DNA from: Opitutales bacterium
GTDB taxonomy: Bacteria; Verrucomicrobiota; Verrucomicrobiia; Opitutales; Oceanipulchritudinaceae
Direction of reading: 5' to 3'
Assembly (NCBI GenBank): GCA_020831585.1
Contig: JAFIGE010000031.1
Coordinates: 1 to 40,352 of the forward strand
Length of the DNA stretch: 40,352 nt
Shown piece by piece: positions 26,511 through 35,148 of the stretch. The notes beneath the pieces were generated by a model. It worked only from the letters and a program-made list of their open reading frames with translations, was not told where the DNA came from and ran no database searches. Each line of letters begins with the position of its first letter. Within the stretch, counting starts at the first letter, position 1. A program made the translations under genes and the position numbers.

Positions 26511-27650
26511 CTATGAATGCATGGCCCGCCGGTAGGCGTGTGGTGTTCGCCCGAAGCGCTCGCGAAAGAGGCTGATGAAGCGCTTGGTATCCGCCAATCC
26601 AATACGTTCGGAGACCTGCCCGACGGTCAGGTTGGTCTCCTCGACGAGGCCGCGCGCGCGCTCCATGCGGTGGATGTGGATTTCGTCGAAAGCGGTGTGC
26701 CCTCTGGCCGCGCGAAACCGTTTCTCGAGGACGCGGCGGGAAACATGCAGTTCATTCGCCAGCTCCCCCACGGACAAAGGGTCCTCCCGCGGCATGCGGA
26801 TGTGCTGGATGGCCCGGCGAATGAGGTCATCCTCGACGGCGAGATAGTCCGTTGAGAGCCGAATCTCGATATGAGAGGGAGGGATCACCTGGGTCTGCGG
26901 GGCCATATCCACGCCGCGCATCATGTTGTCGAGGCGAAGGGCGGCCTGACGCCCCAGCTCTTCCGACCGCAGGGCAATGCTGCTGAGGGGAATGCGGGTC
27001 AGCTCGCATTCAAAGGGATCGTTGTCCACACCGAGAACAGCCAGATCAGACGGAACGGACATGCCGAGGCGGGCGGCGGCGTCGCAGATTTTGCGCGCGG
27101 GCGAATCGCTCGCGCAAAAAATGGCGGCGGGCAATTTAAGAGAGGAGAGCCAATCCGGAAAATTGACCCGGCTACCAAGAAAGACCGCCTCGCTCACTTC
27201 GCAGCCGACCTCCGCCAGGCTGGCGCTGAACCCGGCCAACCGCTGGTGCGAAAGCAGGTGATCCCCCAGTCCGAAGAAATAAAAATGGCGGCGTCCCAGC
27301 CTGCGTAAGTGATCGCCGCCCATTCGCCCAATGGCGACATTGTCGTGCGTCACCGTGGTGACGCCCTCGGGCGGGTCCAGTCCAGCTAGATTGACTGCGG
27401 GGATGGAGCGCTCCCGCAGGAGGCGGGTCATCTCCATCTCGCTTGTATAGAGGTGCCCGATGAATCCGGCGGGCCGCTCCGAGTCCTCGGTGAGAATCTC
27501 CAGCACTTCTTCCGGCGGATAGTATACCATGTAGAAGTTGGTGTGATTGCGGATGTGCTGCGCGATGCCGGGCAAGACCGTGTGCGCCCAATGCTGCTTT
27601 CGGTGCAGGGAAAGGTAGATTTTGTTGCTCGTCCGCTCAGCTGTTCGCAT
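26511..27650 (-). CDS. XylR-like regulator (LacI-type sensor plus AraC DNA-binding domain)
   Basis: A 379-residue regulator. Residues 10-265 form a periplasmic-binding-like sugar sensor (G-F-I-G-H-L; H-D-N-V-A-I-G-R-M-G-G-D-H-L; L-A-V-L-G-V-D-N-D-P-F). Residues 275-379 are an AraC-type pair of helix-turn-helix motifs (L-S-V-G-E-L-A-N-E-L-H-V-S-R-R-V-L-E-K-R-F and V-S-E-R-I-G-L-A-D-T-K-R-F). This arrangement matches the xylose activator XylR; the inducer here is unknown. The gene is divergent from a PEP-CTERM gene only 66 bp away and probably controls it. Confidence 0.92.
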   Translation of the reverse strand: MRTAERTSNKIYLSLHRKQHWAHTVLPGIAQHIRNHTNFYMVYYPPEEVLEILTEDSERPAGFIGHLYTSEMEMTRLLRERSIPAVNLAGLDPPEGVTTVTHDNVAIGRMGGDHLRRLGRRHFYFFGLGDHLLSHQRLAGFSASLAEVGCEVSEAVFLGSRVNFPDWLSSLKLPAAIFCASDSPARKICDAAARLGMSVPSDLAVLGVDNDPFECELTRIPLSSIALRSEELGRQAALRLDNMMRGVDMAPQTQVIPPSHIEIRLSTDYLAVEDDLIRRAIQHIRMPREDPLSVGELANELHVSRRVLEKRFRAARGHTAFDEIHIHRMERARGLVEETNLTVGQVSERIGLADTKRFISLFRERFGRTPHAYRRAMHS

Positions 27651-27667
27651 AATACCCCCTTATGTGA

Positions 27668-27685
27668 CGTAAATCTCGGTTTACG
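27668..27685. promoter_or_regulatory. Possible regulator site in the 66-bp divergent intergenic region
   Basis: CGTAAA and TTTACG form a 6-bp inverted repeat with a 6-bp centre, midway between the XylR-like gene and the PEP-CTERM gene. The arms are short, so chance is possible. Confidence 0.35.
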
Positions 27686-27716
27686 GGCAAGTCCAAACCC
27701 CGTAAGGTGAGGGAGT

Positions 27717-28607
27717 ATGAAAAAACACCTTACTTCACTATCCCTCCTCGCCTCGGTCTCCCTTTCTCTTGCGGTGCCGGCCGGGGCCACCCTCCTCGCC
27801 TTCGACCAGTTCATCACTGGACCGAGCGGTTACACCACCGGCAATATCTACAACCAGACGCCCTCCACCGGCAGCCTCGGCTTTACCGGTGCCTGGGGCA
27901 ACACGAACAACGCCAACACGACGCACATTCAGGCGGAGGCCACCGGCCTGACGCACTCCCTGGCCGTGAATCCAAATGCCGACGGCAACCTCTTTATCCG
28001 TCCGCAGTCGAACAACGACGGTCGCCGGGTGACCCGGGCCTTCAACGCCGCAACGTTGACGGCAATCGAGGACACCTCGACCCTCTTTTATTCGGGTCTG
28101 TTCCGCACGGCCGAAAATCCGGCCATCAATGCGGGGCCGGTCTGGTTTGGCATCGGCACGAACACCAACGCTAACCAAAATCCGGCGAATGGGGTTTATT
28201 TCACCCACAATGGTGCCAGCGGCTTCAGCATCTGGAACAACGGCAGCGTGGAAAGCCTCTCGCTCACGCCAGCGGTGAACACCACCTACCTCTTTGTTGT
28301 CGGAATCGATTTTGCCGCCAACAGCGTCTCCTACAGTGTTTATGCGGACGGGGACACCCTCGGCTCACCGGCGGCCACGGGCTCGTTCACGACCACCATC
28401 ACCACGGCAAACCTGACCCACCTGTTGGCCGGACACCAGTCGAACAACTCGGGCTATTCGGGCGAATCGGCCACACCGCGCTTCGACGAGTTCATGCTCG
28501 GAACAACCATGGACGCCGTCGTCATCCCCGAACCGCGCACCTACGCGGCCATCTTCGGCCTCCTTGCCCTCGGCGTCATCCTTATGCGCCGTCGCCAGCG
28601 TTCCTGA
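27717..28607 (+). CDS. PEP-CTERM secreted protein
   Basis: A 296-residue exported protein. The signal peptide is M-K-K-H-L-T-S-L-S-L-L-A-S-V-S-L-S-L-A-V, cut near P-A-G-A. The mature part is Asn-, Thr- and Gly-rich with a beta-sandwich look. The C-terminus is a standard sorting tag: V-I-P-E-P-R-T-Y-A-A-I-F-G-L, a hydrophobic stretch, and R-R-R-Q-R-S. Exosortase systems recognise such tags and leave the protein at the cell surface or in exopolymer. The ligand is unknown. It is divergent from a XylR-like regulator and followed by a strong terminator. Confidence 0.9.
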   Translation: MKKHLTSLSLLASVSLSLAVPAGATLLAFDQFITGPSGYTTGNIYNQTPSTGSLGFTGAWGNTNNANTTHIQAEATGLTHSLAVNPNADGNLFIRPQSNNDGRRVTRAFNAATLTAIEDTSTLFYSGLFRTAENPAINAGPVWFGIGTNTNANQNPANGVYFTHNGASGFSIWNNGSVESLSLTPAVNTTYLFVVGIDFAANSVSYSVYADGDTLGSPAATGSFTTTITTANLTHLLAGHQSNNSGYSGESATPRFDEFMLGTTMDAVVIPEPRTYAAIFGLLALGVILMRRRQRS

Positions 28608-28636
28608 GCCGTCAATCCAATCCTTTGACAAAGAGA

Positions 28637-28666
28637 GGCCATCCGGACATCCGGATGGCCTTTTTT
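28637..28666. terminator. Rho-independent terminator of the PEP-CTERM gene
   Basis: GGCCATCCGG-ACAT-CCGGATGGCC forms a perfect 10-bp stem with a 4-base loop, followed by six T. It lies 30 bp after the stop codon. Confidence 0.92.
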
Positions 28667-28739
28667 GCTAAGAGTGGGCGGTGCTCGGTACTCGGTGCGC
28701 GCATTGGCGGCTGGCTCTTTGGTTTGCTGAGCATTTCCG

Positions 28740-28921
28740 TGGGCAACGAATGGGTCGGGGTCCTTATAGCTGCGCACGGCCCGATCGAGGAGTTGTGCCG
28801 CCACCCCGCCGACATCGACTTCGCCGCGCTTGGCGTAGCCGGTGGGGCGGACCCCACCTCCGGCATCTTTCAGCGCCCGGTGGAAATCGGTCGGGTCGCG
28901 GCCCGGATCCTCGATCTAATC
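28740..28921. pseudogene. Inverted pair of LacI C-terminal relics
   Basis: On the plus strand, 28802-28921 encodes P-A-D-I-D-F-A-A-L-G-V-A-G-G and then T-S-G-I-F-Q-R-P-V-E-I-G-R-V-A-A, close to the same part of the regulator at 16339-17343. On the minus strand, 28805-28740 encodes V-A-A-Q-L-L-D-R-A-V-R-S-Y-K-D, matching the segment just after it. The two pieces are head to head, so at least one inversion occurred. Neither has an intact gene around it. Confidence 0.75.
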
Positions 28922-28957
28922 CAGTGCAAACTGACGACTTGGAGGCTGGTTGCGGGC

Positions 28958-30166
28958 TCAGGCTTCGGAAAGGAGGGGGCGGGTGGCACCGCAGCCGGTG
29001 AGGCTCCACCCTTCGAGGCGGAGGCCACGCACGTTGACTGCGATGACCTGGGTCGGTTCGCGCTCGTAGGCGGGGCGCGCGGGATCGAGGATCACGCGCG
29101 CACTCCCCAGGGGCTTGGGCAACGGGTTTTCCGGAAGCGGCTCGTCCATCGACCAGTCAATGGTGGACAGGCGGATGTTCTCCAGCGGGGCATCCGCTGA
29201 TCCTTCCAGCCAAACGCGCCCGTTCCCCCGCACGACACAATGGCTTAGCTGCACATTGCGGATGGTCCCGGCGGGCAGGCCACTCCGGTAGTCGCGCGGC
29301 ATCGCATCAATGAGGATGGGAAAGGGAGCCGTCGTATCCATAATCAGGTGACTTCCCGTGATGTTTTCCATGATACCCCCATCCTTCATATAGAGGGAAA
29401 AACAGACATCGCCGCGCATTACACAGTTGCTGATGGCGATGTTGCGGAAGGGACCCCGGCTCTCCGTTCCCAGCTTGAAACAAGCTTTCTCCGTTTCGAG
29501 AATACAGTTGGTCACGACGATGTTTTCGCAGGGATCGCCCTGCGTGCTTTTGGCCACAATACAATCGTCCCCGCAGAGCAGATCGCAATCACTGATAATG
29601 ACATTGCGGCATCCATCCGGGTCAATGCCGTCGCTGTTGGGCCAGTTGGAGCGGATGCGCACACCGCGGATGCGCACGCCGTCACAGCGCCGCAGGTGCA
29701 AAGTCCACCACTTGGACCCGACGATGCGAATGCCCGTGAAGTCGACATCGCGGCAATTTTCAAAGTAGCTCACCGCCGGCCGGAAGATGCCTTGGGCGGT
29801 TTGCCAATCGGGCGCGGCGTCCCACTCCCCTCCCCCGTCGAGCGTGCCGCTGCCGGTAATGGCGATGTCCTCGGCGCCCCGTGCCTGTAAGAGTGCCCCG
29901 GACCGCGCATTGGCGGTGAGTTTCTCATCGTGGTCCGCAAGGGCCGGAAAAAGGGTCGGATCATCGGCGGCCACCAGGCGGCTGCCGTGCGCCAGATGGA
30001 GCGTGACGCCCGACGGCATCGTAAGGGAACCGCTCAGGTAACGGCCGGCCTGCAGCGTGACGGTGCCCCCGCCCTGCCTGTGGTAGGTGTCGAGCGCTCG
30101 TTGGATGGATGCGGTGGTCGCGGCGGCGGTTTCCCCATTTGCCGGGGGGTCGAGAGAAATCTGCAT
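28958..30166 (-). CDS. GH28-family (polygalacturonase-like) glycosidase, no signal peptide
   Basis: A 402-residue parallel beta-helix protein. Typical GH28 features are present: Y-L-S-G-S-L near the N-terminus, S-K-W-W-T-L-H near 150, N-S-D-G-I-D near 177 and G-D-D-C-I near 197, which supply three conserved Asp residues. The usual Gly-His-Gly segment that follows is replaced by E-K-A-C-F-K-L-G-T-E-S-R-G, so the conserved His appears to be missing. The family hydrolyses pectic polymers or oligomers. Without a signal peptide it probably acts in the cytoplasm on short oligosaccharides. A terminator separates it from the PEP-CTERM gene upstream on the same strand. Confidence 0.87.
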   Translation of the reverse strand: MQISLDPPANGETAAATTASIQRALDTYHRQGGGTVTLQAGRYLSGSLTMPSGVTLHLAHGSRLVAADDPTLFPALADHDEKLTANARSGALLQARGAEDIAITGSGTLDGGGEWDAAPDWQTAQGIFRPAVSYFENCRDVDFTGIRIVGSKWWTLHLRRCDGVRIRGVRIRSNWPNSDGIDPDGCRNVIISDCDLLCGDDCIVAKSTQGDPCENIVVTNCILETEKACFKLGTESRGPFRNIAISNCVMRGDVCFSLYMKDGGIMENITGSHLIMDTTAPFPILIDAMPRDYRSGLPAGTIRNVQLSHCVVRGNGRVWLEGSADAPLENIRLSTIDWSMDEPLPENPLPKPLGSARVILDPARPAYEREPTQVIAVNVRGLRLEGWSLTGCGATRPLLSEA

Positions 30167-30247
30167 AGAGAAAAGAATTGAGGATCAGAAATGAAAAGCG
30201 CAAGCGAGCGACCAGCTACCCCAACGAATGGGCTGGCCAGATCAGAA

Positions 30248-30281
30248 AAAAGGCCGTCCGGGGCCAGCGGACGGCCTTTCA
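30248..30281 (-). terminator. Rho-independent terminator of the PEP-CTERM gene at 30309-31130
   Basis: On the minus strand a 12-bp stem (AAAGGCCGTCCG with CGGACGGCCTTT) has a 7-base loop and runs into more T residues. It lies 28 bp after the stop. Confidence 0.9.
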
Positions 30282-30308
30282 GAAAAGGACCGGTGCAGAA
30301 TGATTCAC

Positions 30309-31130
30309 CTAGCGGCGGAAGCGCCGCAGCACGATCAGCGCGAGAGCGCCGAGGCCAAAGAGCGCCGCATAAGTCGAAGGCTCGGGGATGGCGACAATCT
30401 GGATCGAAGAGATGGCCGATTCACTCACACCAAAAGCACCGCCGATCACGTAGAGATACTGTGCGGGATCGGTGATCGTGACTTGCACCAGGGCGAAGTT
30501 CTCGTTCACGACCCAGGCATTGGTCGGGGGATTGGCCGGAAGGTTGACCTGGGTGAGGCGGTTATCCGTCCAGGAAAGCGCGGTCGCGCTCGAGGTCGGC
30601 GGCGCTTCGTTGAGCACCCCGATGCCGACATTGTTGGCCGAGGTGAGGCTATCGGGATTGTGCAGGACAACGAAGACATCGTAGATACCGGCCGGAAGAC
30701 CATCGAAAGCAAATCCCACATTGCGCCCGTCGCCATCCTGGCGCCCGCGGATATAATTCCCTGTGAGGCTTGTGCTGAAAACACCCGGACCCGCCGCCGT
30801 GGAGGCCTGGTTGGTCTTCGCCAGGCTGAAATCCACACCCGCATTGAGGGCATTGTTGTGAGAGCGACCATAGTTCCAATTGATCGTGAGATCGCCGAAG
30901 ACAGCGGCTCCCGAGCCGGAGGAAATGCGGCGCCAGTCCGTGTTGGTGCTATCGACGTAGGGGCTTGTGTGCCCCGGGCTGTTGTTCCCAGTGTAAATCG
31001 CCGCCGTCGTATGAACCGCATCGAACATGAAGACGTTCGCGTGGCCGGTGACTGCACCGAGAATGAATGGAAAGGCGACGGCCGTGGCCGTGACCGCTTT
31101 CGAGAGGTAGGTTTTTATGTGTGTTTTCAT
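30309..31130 (-). CDS. PEP-CTERM secreted protein
   Basis: A 273-residue exported protein. The signal peptide ends near T-G-H-A. The mature part is beta-rich (G-I-Y-D-V-F-V-V-L-H-N-P). The C-terminal tag is A-I-P-E-P-S-T-Y-A-A-L-F-G-L followed by a hydrophobic helix and R-R-F-R-R, the standard exosortase target. No catalytic motif is visible. It is divergent from a frameshifted XylR-like regulator, the same arrangement as at 26.5-28.6 kb. Confidence 0.88.
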   Translation of the reverse strand: MKTHIKTYLSKAVTATAVAFPFILGAVTGHANVFMFDAVHTTAAIYTGNNSPGHTSPYVDSTNTDWRRISSGSGAAVFGDLTINWNYGRSHNNALNAGVDFSLAKTNQASTAAGPGVFSTSLTGNYIRGRQDGDGRNVGFAFDGLPAGIYDVFVVLHNPDSLTSANNVGIGVLNEAPPTSSATALSWTDNRLTQVNLPANPPTNAWVVNENFALVQVTITDPAQYLYVIGGAFGVSESAISSIQIVAIPEPSTYAALFGLGALALIVLRRFRR

Positions 31131-31202
31131 AGAGTATGGGGGTTCGTAATTAGACTAACCGGGAGTAAGCTAACAGGAAGCAAGCGGACCGACCAATAGA
31201 GT

Positions 31203-31232
31203 ATTTGCCGCTTGCGATTAGGAATTTGTCGC
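31203..31232. promoter_or_regulatory. Possible XylR/AraC-type operator, tandem half-sites
   Basis: ATTTGCCGC (31203-31211) and ATTTGTCGC (31224-31232) are direct repeats spaced exactly 21 bp, two helical turns. They lie between the divergent regulator and PEP-CTERM genes. AraC-type proteins often bind such tandem sites. Confidence 0.5.
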
Positions 31233-31248
31233 ATTACCTCTAATTTCC

Positions 31249-32443
31249 ATGCCCTGCTCCAACCCGCGCACCCCTGAGGATTCCCTCTGGATAGGGACGA
31301 ATTTGCCCGTCGGTTTCGCTCTCTATGACCGTATTCGTCACGCGCTCGCCAAGGCGGGGCCGCATGATCCTCCCGTTCATTTCCTGCCCACTTCGCCAAA
31401 CCGGCCGTTTCTTCCGTGGGAAACACCCTCCGTGGGGGGCGTTATCGGTTTTTACACGGACCCTTCCCTCCTGCCTCCGGGCCGTCGGGATCTGCCGCAC
31501 CTGCTCACCTCAAACACGCATGCCGCACCGGGGTTTCCCCGTGTTGTGAGCGACGACCGGCTCATCGGCCGCCTCGCCGCAGAGCACCTCGCGGAAGTCG
31601 GCGCGACAAACCTGGTGTTTGTGGAGTGGGTAGCGCACCATCACTACAGTCACCTTCGTTTCGAGGGATTCGCCGCCGCGGCCAAAGACAGTGGACTTCC
31701 CCTGCTCGATTCACAACCTGGCCCCCGTTACCAAAATGGAGCCCTTTGATTACTTTGCGCACATGCGGGATCGCCTGAGCGAAAGTATCCGTAGCCTTCC
31801 CCCGGCTTGCGGCGTCTTTTTGCCCAGCGACGACCGCCTCGCTCTCTTCCTTGAGGCTGCCAGGCATGCCGGCAAAACGTGCCCCGAGGATTTCCTCCTT
31901 GTCGGCGTGGACAACCAGGGAGGCGAGGCGGGCCATCCTCTGAGCGACGTCAGTAGCGTGGATGTGGATGCCCACGCCATCGGTCGAACCGCACGGGAGG
32001 TCATGATCCGCTGGATTCAAAGCGGTGTGCCCCCGCAGGAGGATATCCTCGTCCCCCCGACAGGGGTGGTTGGGCGGGCCTCGACCAGAATTCCGCTCAA
32101 AGCGTCGCCTCTCGTCCACCGCGCCCTGCAATATATCCAAAGCCAGGATCGTTGCACCGATTCCGTGGACTCCCTGGCCTCCATTTTAGCCGTCAGCCGA
32201 GCCACCCTGCACCGGCAATTCCGTGAACATCTCGGACTCAGCCCGAAACAGATGCTCCAGCAACACCGGATGGAGCGGGCGCACCGGCTCCTCACCACGA
32301 CTGATCTGCCCCTCGAAGACATTGCCGTGACCTGTGGATTCGCCCATGCCTCATCCTTCGTGCACGCTTTCCGGCAAGTGCATGGCTGCACGCCGGGTGA
32401 GTTCAGACGGCAACATCCCGCCCCACCCCATACGACCCGGTAA
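31249..32443 (+). pseudogene. XylR-like regulator, frameshifted
   Basis: Two overlapping frames make up one regulator of about 397 residues. The first (31249-31749) carries the N-terminal sensor half, including V-S-D-D-R-L-I-G-R-L-A-A-E-H-L. The second (31691-32443, +1 frame) carries the rest of the sensor (L-L-V-G-V-D-N-Q) and an intact AraC domain (L-A-S-I-L-A-V-S-R-A-T-L-H-R-Q-F; I-A-V-T-C-G-F-A-H-A-S-S-F). The break lies near the CCCCC run at 31724-31728; one base fewer joins the frames as P-G-P-V-T-K-M-E-P-F-D. It is divergent from a PEP-CTERM gene. It is either inactivated or a sequencing error at a homopolymer. Confidence 0.75.
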
Positions 32444-32603
32444 CGCTGACCCCTGCGGCCGACCGGTCGGTTCCCCTGTGTCGTGGAAGCCGGTGTGGGC
32501 CCCCGCTCCGGCGGCGGACACCATCAAGCTGAGGAAAGGGAGCTTCGGGCCGCCCCGAGGCGGGACAGGGAGAAACGGATTGCTTCGGCCGCCGAAGGGT
32601 GCC

Positions 32604-35022
32604 TCATGGCAGCTCGACACGCAGGCGGAGGAAGCGCTTGCCGGGCGAGGGCGCGCCGGGCGCAGCGACGGCTACCTCAACAACGTCGCCCGCCACGGTC
32701 TCGAGAATCCCGGCGGACCCGCTCCATTCGGGGGCTCCCGCTTCAAGGGTCGCCAAGCTGCTCCAATCGGAGGCTTCGAGGGTCTCGCTGCTTTCGACAA
32801 GGATGCGGACGGCGGCTCCGGGACGGCGGGTGAAGCGGAGAGCACCGGTATCGTCCAAGACGGGCAAACCGGCGCGCGGATCGCCCCCAAGGATGTCAAG
32901 ACCGAGGGCAAACTCCAAAAGGTTGGCGTAGCCGCGGCCGGAACCGTCGGCACCGGGCGCGCTCTCCGGGTTTTCCGGGTTGGCGAAACGGGTGAGGCTC
33001 CATTCGGCGTAGGTCAGCCCCCCGGCCTGAGAGACGACGCGAAAAGCAAACGCCTGCATACCCCAGTTCCAGAGTCCGTTCATGTCCACAGCACGCGTAA
33101 AGACATGGTGGCGTTCGCCTGCCTCCAGATCGGCGAGTTCGAGGGTAAAGGGGGCCTCGGTGACGGTACCCAGTAACTGGCCGTTGGACCAGAACTCCAC
33201 CCGATCGATGGCCAGCGGGTGAATCACCTCCGCGCTGAGCAATACGGAACCGCCTTCGGCAACAAGCGCCCCATCGGATACCGATGCCGCCGGCAGGACA
33301 CGCGGACGCGGTTGAAAAACACCGGGTGCGTTGAACGGGGTGGTTACCGCAAAGGCGTTATTGACCGAGGTGACGCCGGGGGTGAAGCGGAAGTTGTTGC
33401 CAACGCTGTGATCCCGGACAACGACGTTGTCGACACCGCCCGTTCCCTGCACGGTGACATCGTCCTGCGTCGTGAGCACGTTATCGGCGATGAGCACGTT
33501 GCGCAAGTAGCGGTGGGGGGCGTTGTTCACATCCGCGACCACGTAGATGTTTTCATAAATATTCCGCCGGGTGAAGGAGCCAGAGCGGATACGGTTGCCG
33601 ATGACTTCAATGTCCTCGGAATCCCCCGTCTTGTAGATCCCGATGTATCCGCGAACGTAGTTATTATTCACATACGCGCCGCGAACAATGGTGGTGGTGT
33701 GCGCCTGATTGAGGATACCCTCGCCATCGACCGCACTGCCAATGAAGGGCGAGCTCTGACCGGCGAGATAGAGCCGATGGGAATGCACGTCGAGATCATT
33801 GCCCTCCACGCGCACGTTGAATCCGGAGAAGTCGACACCGCGGTTTTCATTGGTCTGCGGACCGGTGGGCTGGCCAGTGCCCTGAGGGTTGAGACCAGAC
33901 CACTTGCCCGGCTCATCCACCTTCACGTTGTCAATGATGATAAGCTCCTGACCGGAGATGTGGTAGCCCACCCGCATGGTGTTAAACAGCCAGTTGTCGC
34001 GCACGACGATTCCCCGCCGGAGGGTTTCGGGATAGGCATTCGGGGTGAGGCTGGAGGGAGCCCCCCCCGCTGTATTGATTGAACCGGTTGACCACGATCC
34101 CGTAGAGGTCGGTGTATTTGAAAGTGACGGACTCCCCCGGCGGCGTGCCCGCGAAAGATCCATTCGAGAGCCGGTAACCGGGCATTTCGAAGTTGCCCGA
34201 AACGTCATCATTCAACCGGTTGTTGGCAATGAGCAGGTTCTCATAGACCGCCAGGTTTATGTTGGCCGACCCCCGGGCCGGATAGCGCTGCGCCGCTTCC
34301 TGGCTACCCGACGGCACCGCCGGGTCCGGCCGCGCCATGTGGTTGCCCCGCAAACCGAAAATGACGACGTTGCGCTGGTCGAACTCCGGGTGGAAATTCA
34401 AGTTCGTCTGCTCGAAGGCCGAGTTCGGTGTGACATTCGGGAAATTGATGATGCGCGCGTGATTCGTGTCTAGGTGGACAAGACCCCAGTTACTGGCCCG
34501 CAGCGGATCGTCCACCGTGATGATGCGGAAAGCCGTGTCGTTGGCCTGGGGGGAAAACGGATTGTAGACATATTCCGGAAAGACCAGCTTGGAGGGCGGT
34601 GCATAGTCCGCAAGTTGCGCTGGTGCGCCCAGCGGAGTACCGTCCCCGCGCTCGTGCGCAGGTGCCGCGACCGGAGTTGGCGGGGGAGCGCCGCGCAAGA
34701 CCACACCGTCCGACAGGACCAAATTATCCGACAAGTGATATGTGCCCGGAGGAAAGTAAACCACGCCGCCACCGGCAGCACTCACGGCGGCAATGGCGGC
34801 GTGGATGGCCGGGTGATCATCCAGCCCGTCGTCGGCGACCGCCCCGAACTCGGTCACATCGACGACCCGTTCCCAGCCGATTTCGTCCGTCCACGCATAG
34901 GTGCCCGGCCCGTAAAAGGCCTGAATCGGGTTGTCGGTGGGCAAGGCGCCGTGAACAAGCGGGCTCAGAAGGAGGGAAGTCAGCAAGGGTGCCAACCGGG
35001 GAAGAAAGCGCAAATTCATCAT
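32604..35022 (-). pseudogene. Secreted pectate-lyase-superfamily protein, frameshifted at a G8 tract
   Basis: The N-terminal part (from 35022) has a signal peptide (L-A-P-L-L-T-S-L-L-L-S-P-L-V-H-G) and a Pectate_lyase_3 start (V-T-E-F-G-A-V-A-D-D-G-L-D-D-H; Y-F-P-P-G-T-Y-H). The frame fails after F-N-Q-Y-S-G-G. The run of eight C at 34051-34058 (G on the coding strand) is one base too long. With seven, the protein continues as G-A-P-S-S-L-T-P-N-A-Y-P-E-T-L into the second frame and ends at 32604, giving about 805 residues. The C-terminus carries the shared tail module (G-R-G-Y-A-N-L-L-E-F-A-L-G-L-D) and ends in F-L-R-L-R-V. It is probably a beta-helix polysaccharide enzyme. The tract could also be phase-variable. 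Confidence 0.8.
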
Positions 35023-35148
35023 AATCTTTCAGGGATGGTGGGGTGAATAGAAATAAGGGAAATCAGTCCAAGATTACCGAATCCTGCCCGATAAAGGAAC
35101 CTCTCTTTGCGGAGGAATGACTCTCCTTTTGCGACAACCGCTGGGGGC

